From NCBI GenBank assembly GCA_013397865.1, contig VZTI01002344.1, positions 481,793 to 545,792 on the forward strand: 64,000 nt of DNA, read 5' to 3'. The notes below the pieces were generated by a model. That model had not been told where the DNA came from and made no database searches. It saw nothing but the letters and a program-made list of their open reading frames with translations. The stretch is from Struthidea cinerea. Taxonomy: Eukaryota > Chordata > Aves > Passeriformes > Corcoracidae. The translations under genes were made by a program, and so were the position numbers. Positions 59,501-64,000 of this stretch are shown here, piece by piece; the stretch's first letter is position 1, and the number at the start of each line of letters is the position of its first letter.

Positions 59501-59591
59501 CAGTGTCCACTCTGAACAGGTGTTTGCCCTTCGGCTGCAGGACAAGAAACTCCCGCCCCTGCTCTCAGAAATCTGGGATGTGCATGAGTGA
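47449..59591 (+). CDS. NR1H3: NR1H3, liver X receptor alpha (oxysterol nuclear receptor); join of 8 exons
   Basis: Join 47449-47566, 50838-51104, 55331-55539, 55782-55961, 56399-56498, 58030-58143, 58954-59048, 59445-59591. This gives 409 aa with all introns GT-AG and phases consistent. LXR alpha binds oxysterols and, with RXR, activates DR4 elements of cholesterol-efflux and lipogenic genes. Visible domains: a short N-terminal region (1-59); a two-zinc-finger DNA-binding domain with Cys60, 63, 77, 80 and Cys96, 102, 112, 115 and P-box CEGCKGFF; a hinge (about 128-190); a ligand-binding domain to the C-terminus including LTREDQIALLKTS and the activation helix LPPLLSEIWDVHE. His383 and Trp405 are the ligand-switch pair (human His421 and Trp443). 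It is 38 residues shorter than human, all in the N-terminus. ATG 47449 is chosen because a stop (47341) lies upstream in frame within the exon. Confidence 0.97.
47567..50837 (+). other. NR1H3: NR1H3 intron after first coding exon
   Basis: 3.3 kb intron. Its middle (about 47.9-49.6 kb) is notably A-rich, and its end part contains an ERVL-like LTR piece. No conserved coding content is seen. Confidence 0.6.
49410..49640 (+). mobile_element. ERVL-like LTR 3' part with primer-binding-site remnant
   Basis: The segment looks like the R-U5 end of a retroviral LTR: AATAAA at 49531-49536, a CTTTTTATTCTCTTAATTTT stretch, GTCTGGCCTC, then near 49624 a TGGTCAAGAAGTGCAG motif resembling a tRNA-Leu type primer-binding site typical of ERVL elements. 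The 5' LTR edge is unclear (it may reach back toward 48.8 kb), and no gag or pol frame follows. An old, broken insertion. Confidence 0.45.
50838..51104 (+). CDS. NR1H3: NR1H3 DNA-binding domain exon
   Basis: Acceptor TTTCGGTAG, donor AGT|GTGAGT; phases 1 to 1. It encodes KRKKGPAPKMLGNEVCSVCG, both zinc fingers and RLRKCQEAGMREQ. Its codons are visibly richer in third-position G/C than the other exons of the gene. Confidence 0.97.
51105..55330 (+). other. NR1H3: NR1H3 intron between DNA-binding and hinge exons
   Basis: 4.2 kb intron largely filled, in its second half, by CR1 sequence on the opposite strand. Outside the LINE I see no other feature. Confidence 0.6.
52844..54720 (-). mobile_element. 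CR1 LINE, rearranged, with endonuclease and reverse-transcriptase remnants
   Basis: Minus-strand CR1. The 3' end is at 52844 (terminal repeat complement ATAGAATC twice, then the CR1 tail to about 53160). Upstream of it on the minus strand are broken pieces of ORF2: VTSGVPQG with a degraded FADD site (AADS) at 53253-53519, the linker GCSDHEMVNFKILG at 53562-53873, the endonuclease MGDFNHSN and EPTRRGAMLDLVITNGG at 53818-54003, and an N-terminal LYANAHSIGNKQEELE at 54301-54666. Most of the reverse transcriptase is deleted and frames change between blocks, so it is dead. Confidence 0.9.
55331..55539 (+). CDS. NR1H3: NR1H3 hinge exon
   Basis: Acceptor CTGCCTTAG, donor ACG|GTAAAA; phases 1 to 0. 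The junction codon with the previous exon reads TAT (Tyr129), then VLSEEQIRLKKLKKQ, a variable proline-rich linker and KLVAAQQQCNQRSFTDRLKV. Confidence 0.95.
55782..55961 (+). CDS. NR1H3: NR1H3 ligand-binding domain exon
   Basis: Acceptor CATTCCCACAG, donor GAG|GTGAGG; exactly 60 codons in phase 0. It encodes REARQQRFAHFTELAIISVQ and the nuclear-receptor signature FAKQLPGFLELTREDQIALL. Confidence 0.97.
56399..56498 (+). CDS. NR1H3: NR1H3 ligand-binding domain exon, residues 259-291
   Basis: Acceptor ATCTTCAG, donor GCAG|GTGGTG; phases 0 to 1. It encodes VMLLETSRRYNPEIESITFL and LSYNRDDFAKA. Confidence 0.96.
58030..58143 (+). CDS. NR1H3: NR1H3 ligand-binding domain exon, residues 292-329
   Basis: Acceptor TTTGTTGCAG, donor GCAG|GTAAAA; phases 1 to 1. 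It encodes LQFEFINPIFEFSKGMNELQ and YALLIAINIFSA. Confidence 0.96.
58954..59048 (+). CDS. NR1H3: NR1H3 ligand-binding domain exon, residues 330-361
   Basis: Acceptor TTGTGGCAG, donor AAAT|GTGAGT; phases 1 to 0. It encodes DRPNVQDQSLVERLQHTYVE and the more variable HSYICINRPN. Confidence 0.96.
59445..59591 (+). CDS. NR1H3: NR1H3 terminal exon with AF-2 helix
   Basis: Acceptor GCCCCTGCAG. It encodes DRLMFPRMLMKLVSLRTLSS, His383, and the coactivator-binding helix 12 at the C-terminus with Trp405; stop TGA 59589-59591. Confidence 0.97.
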   Translation, partial: DRLMFPRMLMKLVSLRTLSSVHSEQVFALRLQDKKLPPLLSEIWDVHE

Positions 59592-60092
59592 CTGCATGCT
59601 CCCAGGGCGCTGACATGCTGACATAATGCCATCTCCCAGCCTTCGCTAACGAGAAGCCAGCCTCCCCTCTCCAAAGCACTGAACCCTGGGCTGGGCATGC
59701 AGGCAATGATGAGCCTGGGGTTTCAGTGTTGTCATGAGACTCTGCAGGAGGCAGCTGGGGTAGATCAGATGGAGGGGTTGGTTTCGATGTAGTGCCCGTA
59801 CCCCAAAGGAATAACGTGAAACATTCAAAAACGGTAGAAATGAAGACCTTTCCCCCTGCCCCCCAACTCCTTTTTCTTCAGAGTCTTTCTCTTCTCTAAG
59901 CATGTGCTGAGGGTTTGCCCATTGATCCTCTTCTCGCTGATTATGAAAATGAATTTGCAGGAACTTGCCAAAAGCTCTCTGTTGAGAGTAACTCAGCTCA
60001 AAAGGCTTCTGCAGGGTCCCCAGTGTACCTGGATCTGAGGAGCTCAGGGAAGTCAGTGTGGATGTTCTAGGGGTTTCACTGGGTTTCCTATA

Positions 60093-60098
60093 AATAAA
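60093..60098 (+). terminator. NR1H3 proximal polyadenylation signal
   Basis: AATAAA about 500 bases after the NR1H3 stop codon. Confidence 0.6.
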
Positions 60099-61372
60099 AT
60101 CTCTTGAATATGCTGCCCTTTACAATGATTCCAAGAGAAGTAGCTTTTATTTCTTTATTATGAGACTTCATCTCTAGAGCTGCCCTTCATTCTGGCCCTC
60201 CTTTGGGAAAAAGGATTCCTGTAATGTGTAGTGCTGTTTGTCTAACAAGGAGGCCCTCTGGGTAGGGAACATTGTGTATCAAAAAGATGTCAGGCATAAA
60301 GTAGTGGATTTTTTTAAATGTAATGCATCACAGTTTTATCTCATGGTGGTTCTCAGACAGCTCAATTTACCTTTGATTTGCTAACAGCTGGACAACTTTA
60401 GTTCAAAACAAATCAGGGCATAGATTTTATCTTTAGGGATGGAATAGAAGAAAGATAGGTGGGGAGGACTGGTACCTAGGTAAGGTAGGTGTGGTGGAAG
60501 GATCTCAAAAACTTCCAAGATTCTGGAGCATGTGGTATGTGTTCCAAGGTGGGTGTGAAGATGTATCGACCAAGGAGAGAGGACACACTGCATTTAGTGA
60601 AATATGTGGGCATTGCACAAGCTGTGGGCTGTACAACTCTCAGATCACGGGCTGCAGGAATATTGGGTGTAATCAGATCCACTTGCATCGTCTTCCTTTT
60701 GCCAAAGTCTTTCCAAGGTACTTGCTCAAGGTTTCAGTGATGATCATGGGGTATGGAGGTCCCTCCTGTATGAGGAGTGCCAGCTGCTTCAGAAGGACAC
60801 TTGGGTTTTGTATCCTTTCTTCACTTTGGGCATTGTGAGGTCCACACTGGATTTATGGCCCAAGTTTTAAGTATCCACATCCATAAGTATTCTAGGATTT
60901 ACAGCAATATTTTGTCTGACGGAAGAGAAATATACTGTTATAGAACATGTTCCTTATTTTCCAAGAAAAAACATCTTATGGCTGATCTCAGAGATGTAAC
61001 CTTAAGTATCCTGGTAGCTTGGTCTCATGAGTCTTCTCTGTCATAGGGGTCTATGTTTGCTTGCCCGGTGAGCATCCCGAGAGCATAGGTTCACATGGCT
61101 CGGTTTTTTTTTGTTTGTCTCTTTTTTGGTTTGTTTGTTGTTTTTTTTGGCTGTGTATCTGAGCGCTATGCCCGTGGTGAGGGTATTGTGTCCATTTTGC
61201 ACTTGAGGTTGGTCCCCTGCCACTGGCCTTCACTCTGCACCTTTGTAAAGCACTTGTAACAATCTGTAAAATAATCTGTTGTTTTTTATAACTCATTGCA
61301 ATTGCAAAAATTCTTGTTTAAATCTGTATTTTTAACTAATCTGTTTGAGAAATGTTAATGTTTATATAAAAG

Positions 61373-61378
61373 AATAAA
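61373..61378 (+). terminator. NR1H3 distal polyadenylation signal
   Basis: AATAAA about 1.8 kb after the stop, in AT-rich sequence with a TG-rich stretch downstream (TGATGTGCTGTCATG). Confidence 0.55.
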
Positions 61379-61395
61379 GCCTAATACAGGATTTT

Positions 61396-62391
61396 GACAT
61401 TCTCTGATGTGCTGTCATGAGACTGGAGGAGGGTGGAATAAGTTCTTGCCGTAACAAGCTCAAAGCTGATAAGAAATGATGAGTATATGTGTTGGGGAGA
61501 AGCAAGAAGTGGTGAGAAAGAAATAGCAGTGCAACCCCAGGCAGTTTCTTTTGGCCTTCAGTTATGAGCTCGGTATGCACCTTGCTGTGTGCCAGACCTG
61601 GCAAACAGGTGAAGAGGATTAAGTGTGCATCATGAAAACCATGCAGTATGCATATACACCTCACCTCCATTTGTACAGCTACATTCAGAATGTAACTCTC
61701 TTATTGCATGTGCTCTACTCCATTTTCTGCATCTTATGGCTCACCAAGATTGAAAGAGGAGTCCAGTGTGCCCCTGGCTGTCAAGTGGATTTCAGTAGGA
61801 CCTTACCAGGCTCCTGATAACGCTGCTCATTTCTGATGTGTTCCTAGGAGAAACACCAGGAACAGTTGAACATGTGCATTACCTCAAAGGGAGCAGCAGG
61901 ATGGGGGAAAGCAGAGAGCTGTCCAGCATTAGCTGCTTCCTAAGTGCTTGATGATCCCCTGCCTCAATGGGAAAGTGATGGTCAATTTAGCAAGGCTCCA
62001 CACCACAGGCTATTCTGCTGAAGCCTTTCCGTTACTCTGGAGTATGAAATTTAAATTGGAATCTACTAAACCAGAGGAAGAAGGAATAGCAATAGGCTTA
62101 TAGGAGACTGCAGCGGAGTATGAGATGGGGAGTAATGAACAGAGCTCAAGAGCTCATCAATGCTGGGTGGATTAGAGGGTGGCTGGGCCCTGCTTTTGAG
62201 GGATTTGCTAAACAATGAGGCTGTCAACAGAAGAGCTGCCATTTAACTTCTAGCTTTACATTCTTTATTTTGAGCTGCATCTCCTTAATTTGAAGAGAAA
62301 AACTGCATGTAAATTTGAGGGATTCTCAAGGTACAACCTCTAACATTGCTGTGGATGGCAGTGGTGAAAACAGTGATTTTCCTTGCCTCTG
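61396..62391. other. Intergenic, no gene seen
   Basis: Unique sequence between the NR1H3 3' end and the solo LTR. Nothing recognisable. Confidence 0.5.
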
Positions 62392-62981
62392 TGTTGTGGT
62401 TTAAACCCAGCCAGCCACCAAGCCCCACACAATTACTCGCTCACTCCCCACCAGCAGGACTGGGGAGAGAATCAGAAGGGTAAAAGCCAGGAAACTCGTG
62501 AGTTGAGATAAAGACAGTTTAATAGAGAAAGCAAGAGCTGTATACACAAACAAAGCAAAACAAGGACTTAATTCACTGTTTCCCATGGCAAAGCAGGTGT
62601 TCAGCCATCGCCAGGAGAGCGGGGCCTTATCACATGTAATTGTTACTTGGGAAGACAAACACCATCGCTCCAAACATCCCCCTCTTCCTCCTTCTGCCCC
62701 CCCCTTACATACTGAGCATAATGCCCTATGGTCTGGAATATCCCTTTGGTCAGTTGGGGTCACCTGTCCTGGCTGTGTCTCCTCCCAACCTCCCATGCAC
62801 CCCCAACTCCCTCACCACCGTGGCAGCATGAAAAGCAGAAAGGGCCTTTGCTCTGTGTAAGCCCTGCTCAGCAGTAACAAAACCACCCCTATTATCAACT
62901 CTGTGTTCAGCACAAATCCTAAACACAGCCCTGTACCAGCCACTGTGAAGGAAATTAGCTCTACCAGCCAAAACCAGCACA
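62392..62981 (-). mobile_element. Solo LTR of an ERVL-type avian endogenous retrovirus
   Basis: A 590-base element bounded by TG...CA, flanked by the 5-bp direct repeat CTCTG (62387-62391 and 62982-62986). Read on the minus strand it starts TGTGCTGGTTTTGGCTGG, has a promoter-like region in the middle, a TATTAAAC polyadenylation-type signal and ends TTTAAACCACAACA. This is a widespread bird LTR; the 5-bp duplication fits ERVL-type integration. No internal viral genes are present, so it is a recombined solo LTR. Confidence 0.85.
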
Positions 62982-62986
62982 CTCTG

Positions 62987-63690
62987 CCTTGTGCATCCCT
63001 TTTCATTATCAAATGCAATCTCCTTGTTTACATCTTCAGGTTCTCACTTTTTTTGAAAGTGCAAATCAGTACAGAATTATTTCTTGTCTTTTAGAAGCTT
63101 CCCTGGTTAGCCCATGGAGCTCAAGTAAGCAGGCGTGTGGGAAGAACCTTCCTTGAGATAGGTGACCCTTTGTACTTTTATGTTTACAAAATGCTATCTA
63201 GGCCTGAGACTCAGTCCTGCTGCTCTAAGTCTCTATACCTGACCTATTTCAAATTAATTTTGCTGATTTGGCCACTGGAGAAATCTTGGAGTGCTTGAAT
63301 TACAATCTTGGGAGGTGTTCCTGGTTGGCTGCGCCCTTACTCAGCAGCTGTGATCCATTCAGATCAACGGGGAGGGAGAAAAGGTGGGTGTATTTCTGAA
63401 AACCCAATTCCTCTACAGTGGACAAAGTATAGATGAGGAGTATCAAATAGTGTTTCTCCATTTTGCACCCCATATATATCAAAGCTGTGGGTTACTTGCG
63501 GTGCTTTTGGTTGTGTTTTGGGTTTATTTTGGTAGTTTTGGTTTTATTAATAAATGGATTTGTTTGTACAGCGTACTGGTTTTTAGGAGCTTGGAAGGAA
63601 TTTTAAAAAGCTGTATCTCAAGCTTTTGATAACCAAATTCTCTTGTAATCTTACGAAGCTAGTAGCAAATCAGCAAGTATGTAGCTCCAT
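62987..63690. other. Intergenic, no gene seen
   Basis: AT-rich unique sequence between the solo LTR and the terminal CpG island. No exon or repeat recognised. Confidence 0.5.
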
Positions 63691-63699
63691 ACAAAGGGT

Positions 63700-64000
63700 G
63701 AAAGGACACAGCACTCTCTCTCCTCGCTGCAAGGCGGCGTGTCCTCGTCCGTGTGGAGCCGCGCTTTGCTGCGAGGCTTTAGCTGCTGCTTGCCAGGACG
63801 AGGTCTGAAAGCACCAATTCGACGCTTCAAGTGGCTGAAGCGTTGCCGGCTCTCCGGACGCAGCCCGCCCAGGAGGGCCGCTTCGCTCCCCGACGCCCCG
63901 CCGGCCCCACGCTCCCTGACGCGCCGCCTCCGCCCCGCCCCTCCGCGGCTGCAGCGCCCCCTGCGGGCGGCTGGCGAGGCGGCTCCCCCCGCCCCGCCTG
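63700..64000 (+). promoter_or_regulatory. Start of a CpG island, probable promoter of the next gene (MADD by synteny)
   Basis: Base composition switches abruptly to GC- and CpG-rich with GC boxes (CCGCCCCGCCCC near 63930) and runs off the window end. A CTCF-like core GCGCCCCCTGCGGG lies at 63954-63967. In vertebrates MADD follows NR1H3 on the same strand, but no coding sequence is visible here, so the identity is inference. Confidence 0.45.

Larger units (their letters stand above)
59592..61395 (+). other. NR1H3: NR1H3 3' untranslated region
   Basis: Two polyadenylation signals follow the stop: AATAAA at 60093-60098 (UTR about 0.5 kb) and AATAAA at 61373-61378 (about 1.8 kb). A T-rich tract (61103-61149) lies before the distal one. 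Both ends could be used. Confidence 0.6.

Noticed and set aside
1..64000. CRISPR arrays, bacterial operons or tRNA/rRNA genes
   Set aside because: None seen; the window has introns, CpG islands and avian retroelements throughout.

Overview
The window looks like avian nuclear DNA. It carries CR1 LINE fragments in both orientations, ERVL-type LTR pieces and CpG islands. Three multi-exon vertebrate genes lie in the conserved order DDB2 (+), ACP2 (-), NR1H3 (+). The species cannot be named from sequence alone. Assembly gaps are at 5015-5049 and 29937-30477, with a single N at 364; all fall in GC-rich CpG islands.

Layout. 1-900 is a CpG island with two minus-strand splice donors, probably the 5' end of the gene that diverges from DDB2 (PACSIN3 by vertebrate synteny). 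3.0-7.2 kb holds two CR1 fragments and a second CpG island (4.7-5.45 kb) that is the likely DDB2 promoter. 5.9-18.8 kb is DDB2, with ten exons per transcript plus one alternative exon. 20.9-28.5 kb is ACP2 on the minus strand, eleven exons encoding 420 aa, convergent with DDB2. 28.8-30.6 kb is the CpG-rich gap between the divergent ACP2 and NR1H3. 30.6-47.3 kb has no coding exon and is probably the long 5' intron of NR1H3. 47.3-61.4 kb is NR1H3 (LXR alpha), eight coding exons encoding 409 aa, with CR1 and ERVL debris in its introns. 62.4-63.0 kb is a solo LTR with a 5-bp target duplication. 63.7-64.0 kb is the start of another CpG island, probably the promoter of the next gene (MADD by synteny).

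Roles. DDB2 recognises UV lesions for nucleotide excision repair as the substrate receptor of a CUL4-DDB1 ubiquitin ligase. ACP2 is the membrane-anchored lysosomal acid phosphatase. NR1H3 is the oxysterol-sensing nuclear receptor of cholesterol efflux and lipogenesis. They are vertebrate neighbours, not a functional pathway.

Most notable observation. DDB2 holds two homologous versions of one WD40-blade exon (10673-10818 and 12512-12678). Both start in phase 0 and end in phase 2, and both have good splice sites. Including both, or neither, brings an early stop codon. This is the signature of a mutually exclusive exon pair and implies two DDB2 isoforms that differ in one propeller blade and loop.
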